A stretch of DNA of 64,000 nucleotides from Calothrix membranacea FACHB-236 (GTDB lineage: Bacteria > Cyanobacteriota > Cyanobacteriia > Cyanobacteriales > Nostocaceae). The stretch is from positions 1 through 64,000 of the forward strand of contig NZ_JACJPX010000010.1 in NCBI RefSeq assembly GCF_014696315.1. The letters run 5' to 3'. The position numbers and the translations under genes were made by a program. Positions 8,748 to 18,184 of the stretch are shown here, piece by piece. The notes under the pieces are model-generated. The model made no database searches, had not been told where the DNA came from, and saw only the letters and a list, made by a program, of their open reading frames with translations. Within the stretch, counting starts at the first letter, position 1, and every line of letters starts with the position of its first letter.

Positions 8748-9989
8748 TTAGGGCATTAATAATTGAAAATTACGGCGGATCCAAGGTTGGAATTTTTTCT
8801 CAGCCAAAGTTGCTATGACTATAGTTGCTGTGAGTGAAAAGCACAGTCTTAGCAGAAATTCCCATAAGGTATTTGAAACATTAGGAATTTTTCCGATTAA
8901 AAGCATTAGAGGAATATGAAAAATATAAATAGCATAAGAAATTGAACCTAGCCATTTTAAACTTTCCAAAATTTGAGTAGACGATTTTACTGACATCAGA
9001 AAAAACGAAAGTAGTAGTAGGATAAAAGGAATAAAATAGCCAAGTTCTTTTAGAAATTTGCCTTGAATATATGCAGTAGCAAGGAAAGTAGATGGTAGTA
9101 TAAACGAAGCAACACAGCAAGCTTTTTTAATAAATATACTCACTGTATTGCGTGTAAATGATAAGAATACGTAGATCACAATAGGAATATAAAAAAAATC
9201 TCCTAAGCTCAATGGAGAAGTTATTGCACTTCCTAGATGAATGCCATTTAGGATAGCTCCACCACCGCAACTTTGATTGGCTATAATAAGTAGCAGGATA
9301 GACAACAAAGGTTTCTTAATTTGTACAGTTTTCTCAGTGTCGGCATCATCAAGTGGAAACTTTTGCCTACAGAACCAAGCTAGGTACATACCTAACAGCC
9401 AGAAAACTAAACCAACTAAATAGCTTGCGATAAACTTACCTTGTACTGCATATAAACTCACAAAGCATGCCATTAAAGTAATTACAAGGATTATCTGAAG
9501 AAGGATATGTTTTTTATTTGGTAGTAGAAAAGCAATTAATAAAAATAGAAGATAATAAATTACTTCGTAGCTTATAGACCAAAGTACACTATTTCCAGAC
9601 AAAGGCTCGACAAAATGTGGGTTGAGAAAAATTAAATGACCTAACGCTTGATTTAGGGATGTAGTTTCAGTAACAAGTGAAGAGATAATTACAGTCAGCA
9701 GATAAAGAGGATAGATACGAATAAATCTTTTAAATAGATATCGTTTTGGTGAAAGTGGTTTTTTCGGAGGGTTTGTTAGTCCAATGACATAGCCTGACAA
9801 ACAGATGAATATCAAAACCCCAAGATGAGCAGGACTTGTAAGAGAGATCAAAGATTTTGCCAACTGAGAAGAAAGTCGATAGACAGGATCAAAGAGTTGC
9901 CAACCCAAGGCATGGGCGAAAAAAACCCACATTGCGGCAAGACCACGTAGTCCTTCTAATGTATAGTTATATTCTTGTGAATGATTCAT
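8748..9989 (-). CDS. Membrane acyltransferase, acyltransferase-3 (OafA/YrhL) family
   Basis: 413 residues with about ten transmembrane helices. The N-terminus has the family motif LEGLRGLAAMWVFFAHALGW, in which His26 is the conserved catalytic-type His, and KRYLFKRFIRIYPLYLL carries the conserved R/K-rich segment. These proteins transfer acyl groups (often acetyl) onto surface sugars from the cytoplasmic side to the periplasmic side. Most likely it O-acylates the polysaccharide made by this locus (inference). Confidence 0.85.
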   Translation of the reverse strand: MNHSQEYNYTLEGLRGLAAMWVFFAHALGWQLFDPVYRLSSQLAKSLISLTSPAHLGVLIFICLSGYVIGLTNPPKKPLSPKRYLFKRFIRIYPLYLLTVIISSLVTETTSLNQALGHLIFLNPHFVEPLSGNSVLWSISYEVIYYLLFLLIAFLLPNKKHILLQIILVITLMACFVSLYAVQGKFIASYLVGLVFWLLGMYLAWFCRQKFPLDDADTEKTVQIKKPLLSILLLIIANQSCGGGAILNGIHLGSAITSPLSLGDFFYIPIVIYVFLSFTRNTVSIFIKKACCVASFILPSTFLATAYIQGKFLKELGYFIPFILLLLSFFLMSVKSSTQILESLKWLGSISYAIYIFHIPLMLLIGKIPNVSNTLWEFLLRLCFSLTATIVIATLAEKKFQPWIRRNFQLLMP

Positions 9990-10076
9990 ACATGATTGTT
10001 TAGTAAGTTTTTGGCGTTGAATAAATGCGGGATGAATTGGCAGTTAAAACTATTTTTGATGCCCCGCTATAGCCTG

Positions 10077-10148
10077 TCATAATCCACAAAACAGCCCGAA
10101 CAGGAGAATAAATCCTGTAATAGCTAAAATCCAATATCTGTCTGACAT
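10077..10148 (-). CDS. Candidate 23-residue single-helix membrane microprotein
   Basis: In the 322-bp gap between the acyltransferase (ends upstream at 9989) and a GT2 gene, an ATG-TGA frame encodes MSDRYWILA, then a hydrophobic helix ending LFGLFCGL. It has a short polar head, one membrane span and nothing after. A weak GGG lies about 10 nt upstream of the ATG. No family is recognised. Such a clean helix in AT-rich DNA could arise by chance, so this is tentative. The rest of the gap (9990-10311) shows nothing else. Confidence 0.35.
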   Translation of the reverse strand: MSDRYWILAITGFILLFGLFCGL

Positions 10149-10311
10149 TTATATGCCCATTGTGTTTTTCAATTTGTTAATTTTTGTTAACTTTGTGTTG
10201 GAATAATAAGAATTTCAAAAAGTTTAATAATAGCGAGAATAATTATCAAATATATAATTGAATATCCGGTTGAAAATTTACACACAGATAACAGGGATTA
10301 ATCCTAGTAAT

Positions 10312-11124
10312 CTAGAATTTTGTACTTGAGTCTACAAGGTTTTTTAGCAAAAGTTTTCCTTTGCATTTTGCATACTCCATCAGGTGAATTGATAATAAAA
10401 TCTCGGCTAACATCCGTTGAAAAGAATAATACCAGCCATTCCAACCGTCCAGGATGCAACCTTTAATTATGAGGCAATAGATTAAGATAATAAATGGAGC
10501 AAGTACTTTTTGTTGACGGATGCGATCGCTCCAACTCAATTCATTGATTGGAGTTTCATGTAATTTTTTCGCTTCAATTACCATATAACGATCCTGCGCC
10601 CATAACCAACGACTTAGGGATTTGCGATCATCGTGATAAATGTAACTAGAAAGCATCTGTGACTTACCTTGCACTATAACTCGATGGGCATGTCCATCAT
10701 CTTGGTAATGTGCTTTGTCTTTTCTGTAAAGTACTTTCCGAGGTGGTAATAAAGTACCGCGGAGAGGTTTACCGTATATACAGTACTTGAAGTTAACACT
10801 GTAGCTGTTGACGTTTGGCTCTTCTAAAAGTGTGCTAATTTCATTAATTAACTTGTCAGTACAAACATAATCAGCATCTAATGAAAGTACCCACTCAGAG
10901 GTAATTTTGCCTATCCCATAGTTACACTGAGTAGCAAAGGAATCAAACTTTCTTTGGAAAACTTCGACTTGAGGACAAGCAGACAAAATCTCTAAAGTTT
11001 CATCTGTACTGTAACTGTCAATCACCACTATCCTACTTGCCCAAGTTAGTTTTTGCAGAGTGCGATCAATGTTAGATGCTTCGTTGTAGGTGAGAATGAG
11101 AGGCGTAATGTCTTTTAATAACAT
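10312..11124 (-). CDS. Glycosyltransferase family 2, WaaE/KdtX-like
   Basis: 270 residues. GT-A fold with PLILTYNEASNIDRTL at the start, the nucleotide-binding IDSYSTDETLE and a DxD-type LSLDADYV. The middle (GTLLPPRKVLYRKDKAHY..DDGHAHRV) and a C-terminal hydrophobic region (APFIILIYCLIIKGCILDG) match the WaaE/KdtX subgroup of GT2 enzymes that add hexoses to lipid-linked or core oligosaccharides. Likely cytoplasmic-face, membrane-associated. Start ATG 11124. Confidence 0.85.
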   Translation of the reverse strand: MLLKDITPLILTYNEASNIDRTLQKLTWASRIVVIDSYSTDETLEILSACPQVEVFQRKFDSFATQCNYGIGKITSEWVLSLDADYVCTDKLINEISTLLEEPNVNSYSVNFKYCIYGKPLRGTLLPPRKVLYRKDKAHYQDDGHAHRVIVQGKSQMLSSYIYHDDRKSLSRWLWAQDRYMVIEAKKLHETPINELSWSDRIRQQKVLAPFIILIYCLIIKGCILDGWNGWYYSFQRMLAEILLSIHLMEYAKCKGKLLLKNLVDSSTKF

Positions 11125-11228
11125 AATTTGATAATCACGACGATGATAGGAATCTTCTTGAGCAAGACCATATAAAAAACGATGAATGATGATTTTTATT
11201 CAGCTTCAGAAAATAGAAATTTTATACA

Positions 11229-12446
11229 TCAACTTACTCGCGTAAATTGGCGGAAATATTGATATTTACAATTTCGCTCAGACATGATATCTTCATAAAT
11301 CTCGATCATTTTGACTGCAATTGTTTCCCATGTATAGTGTTCGAGCATAAATTGTTGATGAGAATTAACCATGTTTTTTGCTGCTTGCGGATCGCTAAAA
11401 TAGCAATGCAGTGCCGAGGTGATCGCTGATACATTCAGTTCTGTAACATAACCAAGTTGGAATTGTTGCACCAGAGAAGCTAATCCAATACCAGGGGTGA
11501 TCAGAACTGGAGTCCCTACAGCTAATGCTTCCAACACGACGACAGCAAAATTTTCGGAGTGAGATGTGAGGACAAATAAATCTGAACCTTGAATGAATAT
11601 ATTTTTGGTTTCTGCTTCCACAAATCCAGAAAAATGAGTGCGATCATCAATACCAGATGAAATCAAAAGAGACTTTATTTCTGCTTGATATTCTTTTGAA
11701 CCACTACCTGCAATCACAAATGTAAAACGATAGTCACTCAGTTTACCCAAAGCTGGGATTAAATAATCTAAACCTTTTTTGGGATGTAGACGAGACATAA
11801 ATAAAATTACAGGTTCATCAGCAGGAACTTGTAAGTATTCACGTAACCGATAATGGGCATTAGGAACAAACTTTGGTAGTGAAATACCCCATCTTAAAAC
11901 AAAAGTACGAATATTAAATCCTAACTTGTAAACTTCTTGCTGTTCTCTTTGAGAAGTACAGTGGATTGCTTGGCTATTTTCTAAGTTTGCTTGTTCTATG
12001 AGCTTCAAATAAATTTGTTTTTTACATTTTTTTTGTTGTAAAGACCACTCACATAATAAACCATGTGGGATCACAATATAAGGAATATTTTTCTTTCTAG
12101 CGATCAGCATCGCTATTGTGGGTGCATAGGAAAAAATAGCATGAATGTGCAAAATATCATACTGGTTAATATTATGCCAAAGCCAAACTGTTAGCTGCCA
12201 AGAAAAAGCAAATTCTCGAATAAATTTAAGTTTTGGTGAAAACCTCTGAAAAAATCTGATAGGAACTTGTTCATATTGAATCAGTTTATTTAAAGTAACA
12301 TTTAATAAACTATCATGATTATCATTAGTGGTTATAATTTCAGCATTAATATTATTCTCTCTTAATGCCTTCACTATATTCAGTACAACTTGGCTAGTAC
12401 CACCACGCACCTTACTAACAGAAGGAATAACGTGAAGAATTTTCAT
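11229..12446 (-). CDS. Glycosyltransferase family 4 (paralogue of the gene at 14824)
   Basis: About 405 residues from the ATG at 12446 (MKILHVIPSV); a TTG five codons upstream is possible but non-conserved. The GT-B fold has an N-terminal RGGTSQVV loop and a C-terminal FVIAGSGSKEY strand. The donor-binding E-x7-E is SENFAVVVLEALAVGTPVLI. It is strikingly similar along its whole length to the gene at 14824-16041 (for example RLHPKKGLDYLIPAL and SDLFVLTS are identical), so the two are a local duplication separated by two genes. Donor and acceptor sugars are unknown. Confidence 0.88.
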   Translation of the reverse strand: MKILHVIPSVSKVRGGTSQVVLNIVKALRENNINAEIITTNDNHDSLLNVTLNKLIQYEQVPIRFFQRFSPKLKFIREFAFSWQLTVWLWHNINQYDILHIHAIFSYAPTIAMLIARKKNIPYIVIPHGLLCEWSLQQKKCKKQIYLKLIEQANLENSQAIHCTSQREQQEVYKLGFNIRTFVLRWGISLPKFVPNAHYRLREYLQVPADEPVILFMSRLHPKKGLDYLIPALGKLSDYRFTFVIAGSGSKEYQAEIKSLLISSGIDDRTHFSGFVEAETKNIFIQGSDLFVLTSHSENFAVVVLEALAVGTPVLITPGIGLASLVQQFQLGYVTELNVSAITSALHCYFSDPQAAKNMVNSHQQFMLEHYTWETIAVKMIEIYEDIMSERNCKYQYFRQFTRVS

Positions 12447-12493
12447 AAAATGCGGAGCCAATAAATTAGCTATTGATAATGGCTTTTGTAAAT

Positions 12494-13669
12494 TTATTGA
12501 AAAATATTTCTTTTCAAATTGGTTTGATTAATAAATAATTTTTGATATTTAAAACTTTCTATAACTTCTGCGTAAATTGAAATATATTCACAAATCATTT
12601 TTGCTGTTGAATATTTTTGAGAATTAATCAAGCCTTTTGCTTTCATTTCTGCTAGATTAGCCAGGTTACCAATAATTGTTGCCGCAGCTGCTTGAGGATT
12701 ACCTGGTTCTATATATATAGCTGCATCTCCTCCTATAACATTCATTGGAGGACGATTTGATGTAAATACAGGACAACCACAAGTTTGAGCTTCAATAATA
12801 GGCCAGCCAAAGCCTTCATGCAGAGAAGGAAATAATAAAGCAGTTGCAGAAGAATAGAGAGCTTGTAAATTTTCGTTATCAATCGCTACAAGTTCTATAA
12901 CTTTTTTTGACAGGTCATACTGATTGATGAATTGATGCATTTCTTCTGTTATTGGTTGACCTACCATCACCAAATAAAAATTTGGTTTTTGTAGTTTTAG
13001 TATCAGTTCATAAAATATCGATAAAACTCCCAGCCGATTTTTATACCAATGATTTGCCCCTACATGCAGAATAAATTCACTATCTAGAGGAATACCCAAA
13101 TCTGCTAAACGTTGCCTGGCTGTTGTACCTATCATTGGTGTATAAGGATAGTTCAAACCTGAAGGAATCACAGATACCGCTTTCTCGGAAAGAGAACTAA
13201 GACGTAATACATCGCTGTTAGTTTGTTCTGAAACACAAATTACTTTTTGGGCTTGATTGAGTCCCTGCAATATCATCTGCTGTAATTGTTTACCAGTCCA
13301 TCCAGTTTTATATTCTGGAAATTCTCCTAAACCTGCACGAATTGGAAACAAATCATGACAAGTCACAATATGCGGTTTGTTTTGCAAATATTTTGTGTAA
13401 ATTGCATTACCTTGATCGCATATATGAACTACATCTGCCCAAGATATTGCTTGATGTAATACAAATGGAAACAGAATGAATTTATCAATGTAACCCAACC
13501 ATTTTTGGATTTTTTTGGGTGAAGAAATCATCCTGCCAAAGACTGGTTGAGGACGAAGTACACGAACTTGGTGCTTAAATTGTGTTAAATGATTTTCTAG
13601 CATGGAGGTAAATCGATCCATGCTTTGTATGCCATCTGGTTTATAGTTACCTATTAATAAAATTTTCAT
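12494..13669 (-). CDS. Glycosyltransferase family 4
   Basis: 391 residues. MKILLIGNYKPDGIQSM at the N-terminus, a C-terminal Rossmann domain with EFILHVGANHWYKNR, and the nucleotide-sugar motif HEGFGWPIIEAQTCGCPV (E-x7-E). The start codon overlaps the stop of the upstream dioxygenase gene by ATGA (13666-13669), so the two are translationally coupled. Sugar specificity cannot be read from the sequence. Confidence 0.87.
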   Translation of the reverse strand: MKILLIGNYKPDGIQSMDRFTSMLENHLTQFKHQVRVLRPQPVFGRMISSPKKIQKWLGYIDKFILFPFVLHQAISWADVVHICDQGNAIYTKYLQNKPHIVTCHDLFPIRAGLGEFPEYKTGWTGKQLQQMILQGLNQAQKVICVSEQTNSDVLRLSSLSEKAVSVIPSGLNYPYTPMIGTTARQRLADLGIPLDSEFILHVGANHWYKNRLGVLSIFYELILKLQKPNFYLVMVGQPITEEMHQFINQYDLSKKVIELVAIDNENLQALYSSATALLFPSLHEGFGWPIIEAQTCGCPVFTSNRPPMNVIGGDAAIYIEPGNPQAAAATIIGNLANLAEMKAKGLINSQKYSTAKMICEYISIYAEVIESFKYQKLFINQTNLKRNIFQ

Positions 13670-14652
13670 TTATTCATGTCAAAATTGATGATTTTAGAAT
13701 AATTAGACTTGAGGTACCATAAAAAACGTTTAGCATTAATTAATGCTGCCCCAGGTAAGAGAGTTTTGACCATGCTCTTATTAAGTGCTTTTATTGTTTG
13801 TATTAAGAGATTGCGTTGCAACAACAGGATATCTCTTGGTACCATCGTAGCTACTGAAGAGTTCGGAAAAGCCGGATAATTGCGCTGAAAACCAAAGCCG
13901 AGATAATCCATTACCTCAGGACTTAAATTGTCAAGATATTCAGTATTAACTAGATTTTTTTCCCCATGTCCTATATATTGGCTACCTACTTGATCGACTT
14001 GAAAAAGTAAGGAAGTTCGAGTGTAGTTTTTATCTTCAAAAGGCTCGGCTCTATGAATACCGTGGATATCACAGACAATAATAGTTCCCTTTTTCATAGG
14101 GAAGCTGAGTATCTCTTGCCGATAGTTTTTCTCGATAAAACTATCACTTAAGTAAATTTCTCTATTATATTTTTGAGACCATTTATGAGAATCTTTGACG
14201 AATTGAAATGCATTTTGGGTTACATCTGACAAGTAAAACAAAAATAATAAACCTGGCATACTATGTTTATCACTTAGTTGTTTGCCCGTTTGCAGATTGT
14301 TATCAGTATGCCAAGGCATATGTGAATTTCTACTAACTTGAAAAATTCGATGATTGGTCAGCTTATAATTATCAGTAAAATAGTTTTTGCAAATATCTAA
14401 TACTTTTTGGGAAGTAATGACATCATAGGCGTTTTTAGAGTTGGCCAGACAGTGGGTTAAAAACTTATAAGATTGGGCCAGAACTACCCCAACATCGTTA
14501 CTGTTAACCAGGATTTGATTAAAATCAACTTCTTGCACCATTTCCTCAACATAATGTTCAGTCAAAGCCTGCTCAAAAACGAAATATCCTTTGTTTTTCA
14601 GATCGGTGACTATTTGACTAGTGCTAATTTTGCTAAAACCTGCATTAAACAT
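13666..14652 (-). CDS. Phytanoyl-CoA dioxygenase (PhyH)-like Fe(II)/2-oxoglutarate oxygenase
   Basis: 328 residues. The double-stranded beta-helix metal site is visible as HTD in MPWHTDNN (His115, Asp117) with a distal His in IHGIHRAEP (His197 or 200), followed by YTRTSLLFQ, whose Arg212 would bind 2-oxoglutarate. Family members hydroxylate or otherwise oxidise small molecules, lipids or sugars. Inside an operon of glycosyltransferases, and coupled by ATGA overlap to one, it may modify a sugar or a lipid carrier (inference). Start ATG 14652. Confidence 0.8.
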   Translation of the reverse strand: MFNAGFSKISTSQIVTDLKNKGYFVFEQALTEHYVEEMVQEVDFNQILVNSNDVGVVLAQSYKFLTHCLANSKNAYDVITSQKVLDICKNYFTDNYKLTNHRIFQVSRNSHMPWHTDNNLQTGKQLSDKHSMPGLLFLFYLSDVTQNAFQFVKDSHKWSQKYNREIYLSDSFIEKNYRQEILSFPMKKGTIIVCDIHGIHRAEPFEDKNYTRTSLLFQVDQVGSQYIGHGEKNLVNTEYLDNLSPEVMDYLGFGFQRNYPAFPNSSVATMVPRDILLLQRNLLIQTIKALNKSMVKTLLPGAALINAKRFLWYLKSNYSKIINFDMNK

Positions 14653-14823
14653 ATAATAATCCTATTTGATTGTTAAAAAAGCCTTGAGATTTTTGCCAAA
14701 TCACCCCATACAAGTATAGAAAGAGTTCGTTAGGCAAAATATCAAGCTGTAAACTCTTTCCACACAAACCATTAAGGATTTGATTGCTGTAGTTGTGTGC
14801 TATCTAGCAAAAAAAAGTTGATA

Positions 14824-16041
14824 TTATCCGCGGTTGCTTTCCGCCAAAGTTTTTGACTTAACAGAGGTATTGTTATCAATAATAGTTTTGTAATTATCAA
14901 TCATTCTCGCTGCTATTTTTTCCCAAGTGTAGTTTTCTGTAATAATTTGACGAGCTCGCTCTCCCATTTGTTTAACTTGCTGGGGATAGGAAAGATAATT
15001 TTCTAGAGCAGATGCAATTGCTGACACATTCATTGGCGAGACATAACCAAGTTCATATTGCTGAACAAGAGAAGCAAGAGCAACGCTAGGAGTGATCAAA
15101 ACAGGAAGACCAACAGCTAAAGCTTCTAAGACTACAACAGCAAAGTTTTCAGCGTAGGATGTCAGGACAAATAAATCTGAACCTTGCATAAACATATTTT
15201 TAGTTTCTCCTTCCACAAATCCCGCAAAGCGAGTGCGATCGCTAATACCGGCTGTCACTAGGAGAGATTTAATTTCCGCTTCGTATTCTTTTGAACCACT
15301 ACCTGCGATGACGAAAGTGAAGCGATGACTAGAAACTTGATTTAAGGCTGGGATTAAATAGTCTAGACCTTTTTTAGGATGCAGCCGCGATAAGAATAAG
15401 ATAATCGGCTCATCTGCAGGAAGGTTGAGGTATGTTCGCAAGTAGGTACGAGCATTGGGAATAGTAGGAGGAATAGAAAGTCCGTGGGGTAAAACAAAAT
15501 GAGGAGCTTTGAAATTTAACCGAGCAACTTCTTGCTTTTCTTGTTCAGAAGTGAAGTGAAGTGCTTGAGAATTGTTAAGGTTTGCTTGTTCAATTAAGTT
15601 GAGGTAAATCTGTTTTTTACTAGCACTTTGCTGGAGTGACCATTCACATAACTGTCCGAGAGGACGAACAACATAGGGAACCTTTTGCAGACGAGCGATC
15701 GCCATTGCAACTGTAGAAGTATAGGAAAAAATAGCATGGACATGTACCAAGTCATACTTAGTAATATTCTTCCACAACCATGCAGTTAGCTCACTAGAAA
15801 AAGCAAATTCTCTGATAGCGTGAACATTAGGAGAAAAGCGGGGAAAAAACCGCACTGGTACTTGCTTATACTCAATGAGTTTGTATAAAGGCACATCTAA
15901 TACATCATTGGCATTATCATTAGTAGTAACAATCTCGGCTTCAATTCCAATATATCTCAATGCTTTCACTGTTTCTAAGACAGCTTGGCTCGGCCCACCT
16001 CTTAATAAGGCTACTGAAGGAATAACATGAAGAATTTTCAT
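14824..16041 (-). CDS. Glycosyltransferase family 4 (paralogue of the gene at 11229)
   Basis: About 405 residues from ATG 16041 (MKILHVIPSVALLRGG). The frame stays open to 16125 but the extra 28 residues are unrelated to the paralogue and are excluded. GT-B signature: RLHPKKGLDYLIPAL, FTFVIAGSGSKEYEAEIKSL, and E-x7-E in AENFAVVVLEALAVG. Most positions match the gene at 11229-12446, pointing to duplication followed by divergence, perhaps to use a different acceptor. No clear Shine-Dalgarno site. Confidence 0.88.
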   Translation of the reverse strand: MKILHVIPSVALLRGGPSQAVLETVKALRYIGIEAEIVTTNDNANDVLDVPLYKLIEYKQVPVRFFPRFSPNVHAIREFAFSSELTAWLWKNITKYDLVHVHAIFSYTSTVAMAIARLQKVPYVVRPLGQLCEWSLQQSASKKQIYLNLIEQANLNNSQALHFTSEQEKQEVARLNFKAPHFVLPHGLSIPPTIPNARTYLRTYLNLPADEPIILFLSRLHPKKGLDYLIPALNQVSSHRFTFVIAGSGSKEYEAEIKSLLVTAGISDRTRFAGFVEGETKNMFMQGSDLFVLTSYAENFAVVVLEALAVGLPVLITPSVALASLVQQYELGYVSPMNVSAIASALENYLSYPQQVKQMGERARQIITENYTWEKIAARMIDNYKTIIDNNTSVKSKTLAESNRG

Positions 16042-16372
16042 TATTGATACTTGTAGATGATTAATGTGTACTCGTCTAGTAAAAAATAAGTCAGGAAAAA
16101 TTAGCCTGACAGCTAGTCTTTTCAAACAGCAATCATGCTCTTGCAGGATGAGGATTTTGATGTGAAATTAATTTAGGCTTGGTATTATCCTTGGTAAAGA
16201 TTGGAGTTTTTCGGCTTCATTTTTGAGTCACTACTCAAGCCGGATGACATGGTAAAAATATTGTGTATTAAGCTATTCAGCTTTAAAGTTGCACAATCCA
16301 TAGTGAAGGCAGTTGACAGCCCTGATTAGTAGTTATGCAATTTTAGACGCGCATTAGCTGAACAATTAATTA

Positions 16373-18184
16373 TCATGAAAAAGTTTGCTTAAACCAATAC
16401 TGAAACATTGCCAAGCTCCACTGACGATACCATAATTTCAAGTCAATTTTTTTGTTTAATTCATGAGCAGGAAAATAATCATGCCAATCTTGCTCCAGCC
16501 ATTGCTGAAACGGAAAGAAGAATCCCCGTTTTGGACGGTTCAAAAGCCAACTTGGTAACTCAGGAATTGCTTGAATTAATAGCTGTTTGCCTGCTGCTAG
16601 TCGTAGGTTGTAGGGAATAGATGATATTGCTTCTAACAATACCCGATCAACTAAAGGCACTCTTAATTCTAATCCCCAAGCCATACTCATGACATCGCTA
16701 TCACGTAATAATTGATTACGCATATAACAGTTCAATTCTAAAAAACTTACTTCGTCTTCTAAAGAGGGAAAGTTTTGCGGTAAGTTACTATAATCAAAAA
16801 CCTGATCTATGTTAATGTCTAGTGCAATATCTTTGAGGTAATACTGAGTTAAAGTCCAAGCTTCTTGATGGGAGAATATACCTCTAAAACAGCGATAAGC
16901 GGCTGAAGTTGTTGGTTGGTGCTGACAAAAATCTCCTATCCGCTTTAACTGTGGCGATTTGCCCCAAGATGCTAATGCCCAGCCTACACTACTAGTGATA
17001 GGTTGAATCTTTTGGAGTTGCTGTCCCCAGCTAACCATTTGCGGAACTTTTTGGAAAGTTTTATAACCACCAAATAGTTCATCTCCTCCTAATCCAGACA
17101 GCACTACTTTAGTGCCGTCTTGGTGAGCAATTTTAGATACACAAAAAGTATTAAAACCATCAATACTAGGTTGATCGATTCTTTGTAAAAATTGGGGAAA
17201 TAATTCTTTGCCGATGGCAGATGTAATTAGATATTCTGTATGCTCAGTCTCAAAATTTTGGGCTATCTCGCGAGCAATATCTCCTTCATTCCATTCATTT
17301 TCAGCAAAAGCAATCGAGTAAGTACGTAATTTATTCTTTTGTGTTTGACGTGCTAGGGCAACAATAGAACTTGAGTCAATTCCACCACTGAGAAAGATAC
17401 CAACAGGTACATCACTAATAAAGTGATGTTCGATAGAGTCAATCAAAGCCTGACGGACTTTTTCTATAGCTGCTGGTAAAGATATGCTACTATCACTAGT
17501 AAAATTAATTTGCCAGTACTGGTTTTGGCTAACTCTGCCAGCATACCAATGCAACCAATGACCAGCTTCTAAACAAGAAATACCATCAATTAAGGTGTAT
17601 GGTTCTGGTACTGTACCGCTAGTAAAATAGCCATATAAACCTTGAGGACTCAAGCAAAGATTAGGTAATCCAGAAGCCAGTATTGCCCTAATTTCTGAAG
17701 CAAATACTAAAGTACCGCCAGATTGCCAGTAATAAAGAGGTTTGATTCCTAAGGGATCGCGAACGATAAAACAAGTCTTGTCTTGGTTATCCCAAATAGC
17801 AAAAGCAAACATTCCCTGCAACTGATTAACGCAATCTTTTCCGAAGTGCTGATATAGCTTGAGAATAACTTCAGTGTCAGTGCGGGATAAAAAATGCTCA
17901 CCTTGAGATTCTAGTTGCGCTCGCAAAGATTGAAAGTTGTAAATTTCTCCATTAAAGACGATCCAATAGCGTCCATCGGGTGTAGACATAGGTTGATGTC
18001 CCGCTGGGCTGAGATCTAAGATAGACAAACGAGTGTGGGCAAGAGCAGCTTGACGTTCGTTGGCTATGTAAATTCCCCGGTCATCTGGGCCTCGATGGTC
18101 TAAAGCCTTTTGCATTTGCTGAATTGGATGCTCCAGATGCTTTTGATGAGAATCTATGGTGAGAATACCTGCTATACCACACAT
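16373..18184 (-). CDS. asnB: Glutamine-dependent amidotransferase, asparagine synthase B family
   Basis: 603 residues. Ntn-type glutaminase domain with nucleophile Cys2 (MCGIAGIL), DHRGPDDRG and FNGEIYN. The C-terminal ATP-pyrophosphatase domain has SGGIDSS at 266-272. Both active sites look intact. Homologues in polysaccharide loci amidate uronic-acid carboxylates or related groups rather than making asparagine (WbpS-type; established for some O-antigen clusters). The location between a GT4 and other glycan genes favours that reading (inference). The first 13 bp overlap the end of the upstream GT4 gene (18172-18184). Confidence 0.85.
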   Translation of the reverse strand: MCGIAGILTIDSHQKHLEHPIQQMQKALDHRGPDDRGIYIANERQAALAHTRLSILDLSPAGHQPMSTPDGRYWIVFNGEIYNFQSLRAQLESQGEHFLSRTDTEVILKLYQHFGKDCVNQLQGMFAFAIWDNQDKTCFIVRDPLGIKPLYYWQSGGTLVFASEIRAILASGLPNLCLSPQGLYGYFTSGTVPEPYTLIDGISCLEAGHWLHWYAGRVSQNQYWQINFTSDSSISLPAAIEKVRQALIDSIEHHFISDVPVGIFLSGGIDSSSIVALARQTQKNKLRTYSIAFAENEWNEGDIAREIAQNFETEHTEYLITSAIGKELFPQFLQRIDQPSIDGFNTFCVSKIAHQDGTKVVLSGLGGDELFGGYKTFQKVPQMVSWGQQLQKIQPITSSVGWALASWGKSPQLKRIGDFCQHQPTTSAAYRCFRGIFSHQEAWTLTQYYLKDIALDINIDQVFDYSNLPQNFPSLEDEVSFLELNCYMRNQLLRDSDVMSMAWGLELRVPLVDRVLLEAISSIPYNLRLAAGKQLLIQAIPELPSWLLNRPKRGFFFPFQQWLEQDWHDYFPAHELNKKIDLKLWYRQWSLAMFQYWFKQTFS

